64,000 nucleotides of DNA. Origin: Gilichinskyi gelida (GTDB taxonomy: Bacteria; Acidobacteriota; Thermoanaerobaculia; Gp7-AA8). The stretch lies in assembly GCA_038040385.1 (NCBI GenBank), contig JBBPII010000011.1:124001-188000 (forward strand), read 5' to 3'. A model generated the notes under the pieces. It saw nothing but the letters and a program-made list of their open reading frames with translations. It did no database searches and was not told the DNA's origin. Shown here one piece after another: positions 49,498 through 57,398 of this stretch; within the stretch, counting starts at the first letter, position 1, and each line of letters begins with the position of its first letter. The position numbers and the translations under genes are program-made.

Positions 49498-49794
49498 ATG
49501 ACCTTAGTGAACTCGCTCTGTGCCGAAATCAGCATCTATCAAGGCGTCGGTGAGCCGACCGGCGGCGTCGTCGAGCGGAGTGCGATCCGCGGGAAAAAGG
49601 GCCTTTGCAAGAGCATGCGCGATCTGGCCATCAAGTCGCGCGTCCTCGGCGACGGCTACTACTACATCCCCATCGAGCTCTGGCCGAAGACCAAACAGCC
49701 GGTGGTCGTGCACAAACACGACTGGACGGTGATCGGGTCGATTCCCAGGACCTCGCGCTCCACGAAGCGGCGCGCGAAGCAGGTCGCGTCGTAG
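49498..49794 (+). CDS. Small hypothetical protein upstream of a carboxypeptidase gene
   Basis: A 98-residue basic protein with no recognised family. Its middle (KGLCKSMRDLAIKSRVLGDGYYYIPIELWPKTKQPVVVH) looks like a short beta-rich domain, and the tail is Lys/Arg-rich. It ends one base before the D,D-carboxypeptidase start and is probably co-transcribed. The first residues up to about 25 are weakly supported; an internal start is possible. It could be a conserved unknown or a spurious frame, though its placement favours a real gene. Confidence 0.45.
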   Translation: MTLVNSLCAEISIYQGVGEPTGGVVERSAIRGKKGLCKSMRDLAIKSRVLGDGYYYIPIELWPKTKQPVVVHKHDWTVIGSIPRTSRSTKRRAKQVAS

Positions 49795-49795
49795 C

Positions 49796-50977
49796 ATGAA
49801 GCTCCGCATCGCGCTCCTGCTCACCGCAGCCCTCGCCCTCCCCGCGTTCGCTCAGGAAGAAGGCCCCGCAAACGCGAAAGGGGTCTCGGTCGACACCACC
49901 GGCAAGGGATACACCGCCGCGTACGTGCTGGAGCCGGCGACCAAGCGCGTGCTGCTGGCGGAGAACTCCGACACGCCGCTGCCCACCGCGTCGATGGCCA
50001 AGATGATGACGCTGCTCATCGCCATGGAAGAGATCCGCGACGGGCGCCTCAAGCTCGACGACCAGGTCCAAATCTCCGCGCGCTCAAGCACCATGGGCGG
50101 CTCCCAGATCTTCGCCAAGCAGGGACAGATCTTCCCTCTGCAGACGCTCCTCGCCGCCACGATGGTGCAGTCGGCCAACGACGCCGCGCAGGCCATCGCG
50201 GAGAAGATCGCCGGCTCGTCCGAGAACTTCGCGGAGATTATGAACCAGCGCGCCAAGGCGCTGGGGATGAACCACTCGCAGTTCTATGACCCGCACGGCC
50301 TACCGAATCCGAAGAGCCCGCAGATGATCGACACGGCCAGCGCGCACGATCTCGCCATCCTCGGCCAGGAGTTGATGAAGTATCCGCTGATGCGCGAATA
50401 CGCGAAGATGCCGACCATGCCGTTCACCAACGGCACCTTCACTTCCGGCCTCACCAATCCGAATCATCTGATCAACCCAGCCAAGCGCGACTACTACCCC
50501 AACGCCACCGGCATCAAGACCGGCTACTCCGGCCCCGCCGGCTACTGCGTCACCGCGTCGGCCAAGCAAGGCGACATGGAGGTGGTGGCGGTGGTCATGG
50601 GCGCACGCGCATCGTACGGACCGCTAAGCTCGTTCGGTATCGCCTCGCGTCTCTTCTCGCAGGCCTTTGCGCAGAACATCATGCAGACGGTGCTGAAGAA
50701 GGGGCAGGTCGTCGGGAGCGCCGCGGTGAGCGACGGCAGCGCGAAGACGGTTCCCGCGGTCGCCTCGCAGGACGTCAAGGCGCTGATCAAGCGCGGCGAG
50801 CAGGGCGGCCTCAAGGTCGGCTTCGTCGCCAATCCGGTCGCCGCGCCCGTGCGCGCCGGCCAGCAGGTCGGCGTGGTGGTCGTGACCCAGAACGGGCAGC
50901 AGATCAGCCGCGTCCCCGCCGTCGCCGGCGCCGCGGTCGAGAAGCAGTCGCTGTGGCGCAAGCTCTGGCCGTTCTAG
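49796..50977 (+). CDS. D-alanyl-D-alanine carboxypeptidase (penicillin-binding protein 5/6-like)
   Basis: A 393-residue protein. The signal peptide at 1-19 ends AFA-Q. The serine-protease-like penicillin-binding domain has S-x-x-K at SMAK (66-69), S-x-N at SAN (126-128) and K-T-G in GIKTGYSGPAG. A PBP5-type C-terminal domain follows (about 290-380), ending in a basic/aromatic tail (KQSLWRKLWPF) that could act as the amphipathic membrane anchor. It removes the terminal D-Ala of peptidoglycan stem peptides. Its stop meets the convergent purN gene. Confidence 0.94.
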   Translation: MKLRIALLLTAALALPAFAQEEGPANAKGVSVDTTGKGYTAAYVLEPATKRVLLAENSDTPLPTASMAKMMTLLIAMEEIRDGRLKLDDQVQISARSSTMGGSQIFAKQGQIFPLQTLLAATMVQSANDAAQAIAEKIAGSSENFAEIMNQRAKALGMNHSQFYDPHGLPNPKSPQMIDTASAHDLAILGQELMKYPLMREYAKMPTMPFTNGTFTSGLTNPNHLINPAKRDYYPNATGIKTGYSGPAGYCVTASAKQGDMEVVAVVMGARASYGPLSSFGIASRLFSQAFAQNIMQTVLKKGQVVGSAAVSDGSAKTVPAVASQDVKALIKRGEQGGLKVGFVANPVAAPVRAGQQVGVVVVTQNGQQISRVPAVAGAAVEKQSLWRKLWPF

Positions 50978-51573
50978 CCGAATACCACCCGCCGCCCCTC
51001 CACCCGCCAAGGCCGCGTGCTCAGCGCCACAAGCGCATCCACGTACGCACCGTGCTCCTGCTCCAGGATGCGCGCGGCGAGTGAATCGGCGGTGTCGCCG
51101 TCGAGGACGGGCACCGCGCGCTGCACGATGATCGGCCCCGCGTCGAGCTCCTCGTCGACAAAGTGCACCGTGCAGCCGGAGACCTTCACGCCATAGGCGA
51201 CGGCCTGCGCTTGCGCGTCGACGCCGGGGAACGCCGGCAGCAGCGAGGGGTGGATGTTGAGGATGCGATGCGGGTACGTGGCGACGAACGCCGGCGACAG
51301 CAGGCGCATGTAGCCCGCCAGCACGACGAAGTCCGGCTCCGACTCGGCGATCGCGCGCAGCACGTCCTCCTCGTGCGCCTCACGCGTGGGGTACTTGCGG
51401 TGGTCGAAACAGTGCGCGGAGAGGCCGAGCTCGCGCGCGCGGGTCAGGCCGGGCGCGTCGGGGCGGTTGGAGATGACGCAGACGACCTTCGCGTCGAGAC
51501 TCCCGTCCACGATCGCGCGGTGGATCGCTTCGAAGTTCGAGCCGCGCCCGGAGAGGAGAATGGCTAGACGCAC
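50974..51573 (-). CDS. purN: Phosphoribosylglycinamide formyltransferase PurN
   Basis: The formyl-tetrahydrofolate-dependent transferase makes FGAR from GAR, the third step of purine synthesis. It has AILLSGRGSNFEAI near the start, ILNIHPSLLPAFPGVDAQ (the catalytic His region), VSGCTVHFVDEELDAGPII (the Asp) and the usual length of about 200. The start lies in a palindromic repeat: GTG 51582 is inside it and GTG 51573 is at its edge. I chose 51573, but no good ribosome-binding site fits either. Confidence 0.93.
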   Translation of the reverse strand: MRLAILLSGRGSNFEAIHRAIVDGSLDAKVVCVISNRPDAPGLTRARELGLSAHCFDHRKYPTREAHEEDVLRAIAESEPDFVVLAGYMRLLSPAFVATYPHRILNIHPSLLPAFPGVDAQAQAVAYGVKVSGCTVHFVDEELDAGPIIVQRAVPVLDGDTADSLAARILEQEHGAYVDALVALSTRPWRVEGRRVVFG

Positions 51574-51575
51574 GA

Positions 51576-51695
51576 CCCTCACCCGGCGCTTCGCGCCACC
51601 CTCTCCCGCTCACGCGGGAGAGGGACTGATGTGGGCCTTCTCCCGCGTGAGCGGGAGAAGGTGCCCCTGAGCGCAGCGAAGGGGCGGATGAGGGT
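51576..51695. repeat. CTCTCCCGC / CTTCTCCCGC long palindrome, copy 4
   Basis: Same element as 28435, lying between purM and purN. Its left end forms the purN leader and its right end abuts the purM stop. Confidence 0.9.
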
Positions 51696-51697
51696 AT

Positions 51698-52753
51698 TCA
51701 TTCGATCCACGAAGCGAATCCCGCCGGCGGCACGTCGTACACGACCTTGCCGGTCCCCTTCACCACGTTTCCGATGAAGAAGACCATCTGGCCGATCTGT
51801 CCGAAGTGCTTCGTCACGATGTCGACTTTGTCCGGCGCGACGATCATCACCATCCCGATGCCCATGTTGAACACGCGCAGCATCTCGTCGCGATCGACCT
51901 TCCCCTTCTCGTAGAGGAATTTGAAGATCGGCAGCACCGGCCACGTGCCGAGGCGGATCTTCGCGTCGAGCGTGTCGGGGAGCACGCGCGGGACGTTGTC
52001 GGTCAGCCCGCCGCCGGTAATGTGCGCCAGCGCGTGGATGGCCTTCTGCTCGACGAGCGGCAGCAGCGGCTTGAGATACGAGAGGTGCGGCTGGAGCAGC
52101 GCCTCGCCGGCCTTGCCGATGCCGGGAACGATCGACTGCGGCTCGTATCCGAGCTTGTCGAACAGGATGCGCCGCGCGAGGGAGTAGCCGTTGGTGTGCA
52201 GCCCGGCCGAGGGAAGGCCGAGGAGGACGTCGCCGTCGCGCACCGCCTTGCCGTCGATCAGCTTCGACTCGTCCACAACACCGACGATGAAGCCGGCGAT
52301 GTCGTAGTCATCGTCGCCGTAGAAGCCGGGCATCTCCGCGGTCTCGCCGCCGATGAGCGCGCAGCGGTTCTCCGAGCAGGCCCGCGCCATGCCGCGCACC
52401 ACGTCGGTCATCACCTTCGGCCGCAGCCGCCCGGTGGCGTAGTAGTCGAGAAAGAAGAGCGGCCGCGCCCCTTGCACCAGGATGTCGTTGACGCAGTGGC
52501 AGACCAGGTCGTAGCCGACGGTGTCGTGGATCTTCATCGCCTGCGCGACGCGGAGCTTCGTGCCGACGCCGTCGGTCGACGACACCAGGATCGGCTTCTC
52601 GATGCCTTCGAAGGAGGCGCGAAAGAGGCCGCCGAACGAGCCGATGTCGGAGATGACTTCCGGCGTGAACGTGCCGCGGGCGATGTGCCGCACCTCGCGC
52701 AGCGCCTCGTCCTGGGCGTCGATGTCGACGCCGGAGTCACGGTAGGAGGTCAT
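51698..52753 (-). CDS. purM: Phosphoribosylformylglycinamidine cyclo-ligase PurM
   Basis: A 351-residue enzyme that cyclises FGAM to AIR with ATP. It opens YRDSGVDIDAQDEAL, and has SSTDGVGTKLRVA, HCVNDILVQGARPLFFLDYYA (split), ALIGGETAEMPGFY, GLPSAGLHTNGYSLAR and HITGGGLTDNVPRVLP. All are family motifs, and the length is normal. It is followed by purN in the same direction, separated by the repeat. Confidence 0.96.
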   Translation of the reverse strand: MTSYRDSGVDIDAQDEALREVRHIARGTFTPEVISDIGSFGGLFRASFEGIEKPILVSSTDGVGTKLRVAQAMKIHDTVGYDLVCHCVNDILVQGARPLFFLDYYATGRLRPKVMTDVVRGMARACSENRCALIGGETAEMPGFYGDDDYDIAGFIVGVVDESKLIDGKAVRDGDVLLGLPSAGLHTNGYSLARRILFDKLGYEPQSIVPGIGKAGEALLQPHLSYLKPLLPLVEQKAIHALAHITGGGLTDNVPRVLPDTLDAKIRLGTWPVLPIFKFLYEKGKVDRDEMLRVFNMGIGMVMIVAPDKVDIVTKHFGQIGQMVFFIGNVVKGTGKVVYDVPPAGFASWIE

Positions 52754-52760
52754 GGTCGCA

Positions 52761-52853
52761 GTTTATCCTGACGCGGAGCGTTAGGATCTGGCGCCCATGT
52801 GCGCAGCGCAAGTGGCGCCAGATCCTGCGTCGCTTCGCGCCGCAGGATAAAGT
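52761..52853. repeat. GGATCTGGCGCC-type palindrome, copy 2
   Basis: TTTATCCTGACGC, TTAGGATCTGGCGCCC, a loop of about 20 bases, TGGCGCCAGATCCTG, and CGCAGGATAAAG. It sits between divergent purM and the small membrane-protein gene. Confidence 0.85.
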
Positions 52854-52859
52854 CATCCC

Positions 52860-53312
52860 ATGGCCCAATTCCTCCTCATCACCACACTCCTGTCGATCGC
52901 CGGCCTCATCGCCACCGGCGTGGTCGGCTTCGTCGCCCCACCGGGCCATTACGCGCAGCACATCTTCTTCGCGCTGGCCACGGTCGTCCTCGGCCTCTTC
53001 TCGCAATCGATGACGATGTTTTTCTTCATCGGCACGGGGAAGGAGATCAAGGACGCCGCGGATCAGGACGCGGAAGTCGTGCGGCGGACGAAGGCGTTCA
53101 AGGCGAAGGTGTTCCCGGCGGCGACGTACGCAATGCTGGTCCTGATGGTCACCTTCATCATGGGCGGCGGGGTGACCTCGGGGAAGACGCCGCGATGGCT
53201 GCACCTCGGGCTGTCGGCCGCCTCGCTGATCATGTACGCGCGCGCGTACTGGTTTCAGCTTCAGGCCATGACGGAGAACGCGTCGCTGATGGAGCGCTAC
53301 CTCAAGGAGTGA
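52860..53312 (+). CDS. Small membrane protein of unknown function
   Basis: A 150-residue protein with four predicted membrane helices, near 4-25, 33-55, 85-105 and 112-130 (LLITTLLSIAGLIATGVVGF; HIFFALATVVLGLFSQSMTMFFF; AATYAMLVLMVTFIMGGG). The loop between helices 2 and 3 is charged (EIKDAADQDAEVVRRTKAFKAK). I do not recognise a named family. It is convergent with the M28 peptidase, overlapping by about 11 bases. Confidence 0.7.
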   Translation: MAQFLLITTLLSIAGLIATGVVGFVAPPGHYAQHIFFALATVVLGLFSQSMTMFFFIGTGKEIKDAADQDAEVVRRTKAFKAKVFPAATYAMLVLMVTFIMGGGVTSGKTPRWLHLGLSAASLIMYARAYWFQLQAMTENASLMERYLKE

Positions 53313-55293
53313 GGCGCTCGACGACGCCGATCGACGCGGCCGCGGCGAGGTACTGCTCCACGTCGGCCAGCGGCACGTCGCCGTAGATCGCGGAGAGCGC
53401 GTCGCGGATCTCGGAGGTGGTGCGCTTCCCGTCGGCGAGGTTGAGGGCCTCGTACGCGTAGTCATCGGTGAGCTTGATGTCCTTGGACTGGGCATAGCGG
53501 TCGGCGAAGTAGTCGTAGCCGAAGGCGCTCATCGGGCCCTTGATCTTCATGTTGCGGCGGTAGACGGGCCCGGTACGCGGCGGCGCGGACTTCACGTCGA
53601 GCAGCGCGCCGAGAACGGCGAGGAAGCGATCGGGATTCGGCGTCTGCATGCCGAAGCGGGACAGCGAATCGAGCATCTTGCTCTCGTACCAGATCGCGAA
53701 GCGCGCCACATTCGCGTCCTTCTTGCGCAGTGCCGCGGCGGCGCGCTCGAGCGCATGGGCGCGCACGACGTCCACGATCGCCGGCGCGCTGTCCGCGTCG
53801 AGGCGCGACAACACGTACCCGCTGGCAGCGGCGATGAAGCCCGCGCGCGCGAGCTTGGTCGGGTCGATGTTCGCGGCGACGTCGAAGTTGGTGTGGATGT
53901 AGCGGTCGGGCCAGTCGTTCAGATAGATCGCCGGGATGCCGAAGGTGCTGTCGGCGTAGACCTCGTGGTCGCTGCCGAGCGAGAGCGGCACCATCGACGC
54001 CTGCAGCGCTTCCTTGCCGCCCTCCGCCGCCACGAGCGGGTATTTCGCAGCGCCGGTGCTGGCGTAGGCGTCGGTCTGCTCATTCACGAATTCGCCGATG
54101 GACTGCGCGACGTCGTTGATGAAGGACGGCTGGCTCGCCGGGCCGCGCGTCACGTGGAAGATCGCCTTGGTCGCCGCCGGCGCGCCGCCGACCATGTCGA
54201 GGTGAATCGCCGCCTTGATCCGCCGCGCGAGTTCCGGCTTTCCATTGAGCAACGCCAGCGTCCCCTCCACCTCGGCGGGCCAGACGAAGCGGATGGTCCG
54301 CCGCGGCGGATCGAGGCGCTTCTCCGCGATGAGCTTCGACAGCGTGCGCGCGACTTCCAGGATCGCGGCGCAGCCGCTGGCGTTGTCGTTGGCGCCGGGA
54401 CGCGGATGGTCGAGGTGGCAACTGAAGACGATCTCCTCGCCCGGCAGATCAGCGCCGGGAATGGTCGCCGTGGCGATCTCGTACGCACCCGGCTCCTGCC
54501 CCGCCTTGACCACGGCGTGGAGCCGGATGGTCTCGCCTGCCGCGAGGCGCTTCTGCAGTGCGCGCGCGGTCTTCAGCGAGACCATGAAGCCGAAGGTCTT
54601 CACCGGGGCGAAGGTGTCGAGATGCCCCCATCGGACGAGGTTCTCGTCCTCGCCCCACCACGCCGTGCGCTGGTTCTGTGCGTAGCTGACGATCCCCGCA
54701 GCGCCGAATTTCGCCACCGCCATCGCCGCCACCGGGCCGGGCTGGGCCGCGGCGAGCACGATCTTGCCGGCGACGTTTTTCCCCTCGTAGTCCTTCTCGC
54801 TCGCGCCGCTCCCGACGTCGACCAGCTCCGCGGTGACGTCGGCGCTGGCGCTGTCCTGCGCCAGCGTGATCGGCGCGGCTTCCCAATTCGCGAGGCGCGT
54901 GTCGCCTTCCCACAATTCGGCGAATTCCGCGTTCCACGCCGGCCGCGACCGCTGCGTGCCGTAGAAGATCTTCCCGTCCGCCGGCAAAGACTCGATGTGC
55001 GCATCGGCGAGCCCGTATTGCTTCAGCATCCCGACGATCTGCTCCGACGCCGCGTGGAACCCGCGCGACCCGCGCATGCGATGGTGCCGCGAGAAGCCCT
55101 CGAGGTTGCGCTTCGCCGACTCGCCGGAGATCTCGGAAGCGATGGCGGCGAGGTGTTTTTCAGGGAGGAACGGAAGCGATTCGGCAATCGCCGATGCCGC
55201 GAGAAGCGCGATCGCGAACGAATGTAGGACGGGCTTTAGCCCGTCCCGACGGGCTGAAGCCCGTCCTACATTTTGTAGAGTGCAGCTCCCCAA
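53302..55293 (-). CDS. M28-type metallopeptidase, start codon apparently displaced by a repeat
   Basis: The mature protein has a degenerate signal (FAIALLAASAIAESLP, near 55219-55170). A PA-type insert follows (VDVGSGASEKDYEGKNVAGKIVL), then an M28 peptidase domain: FSCHLDHPRPGANDNASG (metal His and Asp), EVEG, LDMVGG and YIHTNFD. A C-terminal winged-helix-like part follows (DYAYEALNLADGKRTTSEIRDAL). It would be an exported aminopeptidase. There is no ATG, GTG or TTG between the upstream stop and the signal region in this frame. The nearest is TTG 55293, inside the end of fabH; reading from it passes through a palindromic repeat. The start is therefore uncertain. Confidence 0.8.
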   Translation of the reverse strand: MGSCTLQNVGRASARRDGLKPVLHSFAIALLAASAIAESLPFLPEKHLAAIASEISGESAKRNLEGFSRHHRMRGSRGFHAASEQIVGMLKQYGLADAHIESLPADGKIFYGTQRSRPAWNAEFAELWEGDTRLANWEAAPITLAQDSASADVTAELVDVGSGASEKDYEGKNVAGKIVLAAAQPGPVAAMAVAKFGAAGIVSYAQNQRTAWWGEDENLVRWGHLDTFAPVKTFGFMVSLKTARALQKRLAAGETIRLHAVVKAGQEPGAYEIATATIPGADLPGEEIVFSCHLDHPRPGANDNASGCAAILEVARTLSKLIAEKRLDPPRRTIRFVWPAEVEGTLALLNGKPELARRIKAAIHLDMVGGAPAATKAIFHVTRGPASQPSFINDVAQSIGEFVNEQTDAYASTGAAKYPLVAAEGGKEALQASMVPLSLGSDHEVYADSTFGIPAIYLNDWPDRYIHTNFDVAANIDPTKLARAGFIAAASGYVLSRLDADSAPAIVDVVRAHALERAAAALRKKDANVARFAIWYESKMLDSLSRFGMQTPNPDRFLAVLGALLDVKSAPPRTGPVYRRNMKIKGPMSAFGYDYFADRYAQSKDIKLTDDYAYEALNLADGKRTTSEIRDALSAIYGDVPLADVEQYLAAAASIGVVERLTP
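55221..55273. repeat. Palindromic element at the M28 peptidase / fabH junction
   Basis: ATGTAGGACGGGCTTTAGCC CGTC, then GACGGGCTGAAGCCCGTCCT ACAT. The outer arms are exact reverse complements. It overlaps the fabH stop and lies where the M28 start codon would be expected. Confidence 0.9.
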
Positions 55294-56324
55294 TGCAGTC
55301 CGCTCCCTAATGCCGTGAAGCACACCAGCATCCCCGGCTTGATGCGGCCGTCGGCGACGCACTCGTGAAAGAGGATCGGCAGCGTGCCGGCCGTGGTGTT
55401 GCCGTAACGCTCGATGTTGTGCGGCACTTTCTCCGGCGGCAGGGCGAGTTGCTTGGCCACTCCTTCGACAATGCGCAGGTTCGCCTGGTGGATGATCAGC
55501 ACGTCGATGTCGTCGACCGTGACGCCGGTCGCTTCGCAGACCGCGCGCACCGCCTCCGGCATCCGCGACACCGCCTGCTTGAACACCTCGCGCCCCTGCA
55601 TGTCGGGGATGAGATCGCCGCTCTCCACATCCTCCGGCGTCACCCACGGACGCCGGTGCGAGCCGCCGCGCATGTAGAGCGCCTCGATGTTCGAGCCGTC
55701 GGTGAAGAGCCGCGAGGCGATGAAGCCGCGGTCGCCGTCCTCGCTTCCTTCGATCACTACCGCCCCCGCGCCGTCGCCGAACAGCACCGCCCGATCGCGG
55801 ATCTTGGTATTGAACTCGTACTCCTCGGGCGTGATCTCGCGATCCTCGAGGCCGATGGTCGTCCCCCACCCCTTCTGCCACGGTAGCAGCGGCGTGTGGG
55901 CGTCGGAGCCGACGAGCAGCAGCCGGCGGTACTTGCGGCTCTGGATCAGCGTGTCGGCGAGCTCGAGACCGTAGAGGAATCCGGAGCACTGCTGGCGGAT
56001 GTCGAAGGTCGGCATCGACTCGCGGAAGCCCATCTTCGCCTGCATCACCGGGCCGTTGCCGGGGAAGTAGTAGTTCGGGGTCATCGTGGCGAAGATGATC
56101 GCGTCGATGTCCGCCGTCGTCCGTCCCGCCGCCTGAAGCGCGGCCTCCGCGGCGATCACCCCCAGCTCCGCCGATCCTTGTCCCGGGTCGGCGTAGCGCC
56201 GTTCGACGACGCCGCTGCGCGTACGGATCCAATCGTCGCTCGTATCCATGATGCGGGCGAGCTTCTCGTTGGGCACGACGTTCTTCGGGATTCCGATGCC
56301 GCTGCCGGTGATGACCGATTTCAT
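55266..56324 (-). CDS. fabH: 3-oxoacyl-ACP synthase III family (FabH-like)
   Basis: A 352-residue condensing enzyme. Cys113 is in DIRQQCSGFLYGLELA; the His is in IIHQANLRI and the Asn in IERYGNTTAGTLP. This is the Cys-His-Asn triad of KAS III, which condenses acetyl-CoA with malonyl-ACP to begin fatty-acid synthesis. It is not near a fab cluster, so it could be a specialised homologue. The start is ATG 56324 (MKSVITGSG), which matches the family N-terminus better than the longer frame at 56363. Confidence 0.9.
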   Translation of the reverse strand: MKSVITGSGIGIPKNVVPNEKLARIMDTSDDWIRTRSGVVERRYADPGQGSAELGVIAAEAALQAAGRTTADIDAIIFATMTPNYYFPGNGPVMQAKMGFRESMPTFDIRQQCSGFLYGLELADTLIQSRKYRRLLLVGSDAHTPLLPWQKGWGTTIGLEDREITPEEYEFNTKIRDRAVLFGDGAGAVVIEGSEDGDRGFIASRLFTDGSNIEALYMRGGSHRRPWVTPEDVESGDLIPDMQGREVFKQAVSRMPEAVRAVCEATGVTVDDIDVLIIHQANLRIVEGVAKQLALPPEKVPHNIERYGNTTAGTLPILFHECVADGRIKPGMLVCFTALGSGLHWGAALYKM

Positions 56325-56355
56325 GTGTAGGCGCGCTCGCTCCGGGCGCGCGGCA

Positions 56356-57243
56356 TCATGCATCCGGGCTCGCGGTCAGCGCAAGGAGGTCGTCGGCCTC
56401 GAAACGGTACCGGCGCCCGCAGAACTGGCACGTCACGTCCGTTCCTCCCTGCTCGATCATTTCCTCCCGCTCCTCGGGCGGGAAGAGCGCCAGCGGCGCC
56501 AGCGCGCGCTCGCGGCTGCAGGTGCAGGTGTAGCTGAGCGGCACGTTGAAGCTCGGGTCGATCTGCTTGTAGTTGCAGCCCTGCAGGACGGTGGTTACCA
56601 CGTCCTCGATCGGCATCTTCTCCACGAGCGTGCTGAGCGGCGGCGCCTCCTTGATGCGCTGTTCGACGCGGGCGATCGACTCCTCGGTCGCATGCGGGAA
56701 GGCCTGGATGACGATGCCGCCGGCGGCGGCGACGCCTTCGCGGCGATTGAGCACGCCGAGGAGCACGGCTGAGGAGATCTGCTCGGAGCTGGCGAGGTAG
56801 CGCGTCAGCTCCTGCGCGATGCCGCTGCCCGTGAGCGACACGTGCGATGTGTACGGCGTCCCGGCCGGCGGCGCGGCGCGCACGACGCTGAGCATCCCCA
56901 CTCCGATGGCGCGTCCGACGTCGAGGTTGGCGTCGAGCGGCACGGGGTTCTCCACAAACCCCCGCGCCGCGCCGGCCACGTTGGCCTCGGCGATCACCGC
57001 GCCGAGGGGACCGTCGCCCTCGAAGCGCAGCGTGACGTACTGCTGGCGGTGATGGACGTCCTTGGCCAGCAGGCGGGCGAGCAGCAGCGACCCGGTCAGC
57101 GCCCGTCCGAGCGCGTCGGCGGCCACGGGCGAGAGGTCGAGCAGACTGCGCGCGGTCTCCACCGTGTTGGTGGTTTGCGCGGCGATGATGCGGAAGTCCC
57201 CTCCCTCCGCCATCCCCTGAATCAGCCGGTCGGGCGCGTTCAT
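56356..57243 (-). CDS. hslO: Redox-regulated chaperone Hsp33
   Basis: A 295-residue holdase. The C-terminal zinc centre has the four Cys: C-x-C in YTCTCSRERAL and C-x-x-C in VTCQFCGRRY, about 30 residues apart. The N-terminal domain has the usual DFRIIAAQTTNTVE and AVIAEANVAGAARGFVEN stretches. Oxidation releases zinc and activates the chaperone, protecting proteins under peroxide stress. It is the gene next to the peroxiredoxin (divergent), separated by a palindromic repeat. It is followed by fabH in the same direction. Confidence 0.95.
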   Translation of the reverse strand: MNAPDRLIQGMAEGGDFRIIAAQTTNTVETARSLLDLSPVAADALGRALTGSLLLARLLAKDVHHRQQYVTLRFEGDGPLGAVIAEANVAGAARGFVENPVPLDANLDVGRAIGVGMLSVVRAAPPAGTPYTSHVSLTGSGIAQELTRYLASSEQISSAVLLGVLNRREGVAAAGGIVIQAFPHATEESIARVEQRIKEAPPLSTLVEKMPIEDVVTTVLQGCNYKQIDPSFNVPLSYTCTCSRERALAPLALFPPEEREEMIEQGGTDVTCQFCGRRYRFEADDLLALTASPDA

Positions 57244-57292
57244 GGTCCTGTGCAGAACGAACCGGCTCAGCGCTTGCTTCCTACCATTCCAC

Positions 57293-57380
57293 GTTTATGC
57301 TTCGGCGCGAAGCGCCGGAGCATCTGGCGCCTATGTGCGCAAGTGGGCGCCAGATCCTGACGCTTCGCGTCAGGATAAAG
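57293..57380. repeat. GGATCTGGCGCC-type palindrome, copy 3
   Basis: TTCGGCGCGAAGCGCCGGAG, CATCTGGCGCC, a short loop, GGGCGCCAGATCCTGACG and GTCAGGATAAAG. It lies between divergent hslO and the peroxiredoxin gene, ending 18 bases before the peroxiredoxin start. Confidence 0.85.
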
Positions 57381-57398
57381 TTGGGCCAGGAGGATTTG

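Noticed and set aside
53302..56232. A continuous 976-codon frame spanning fabH and the M28 peptidase
   Set aside because: The upstream two-fifths run in the wrong frame through fabH and are low-complexity Arg-rich; only the downstream part encodes the peptidase.
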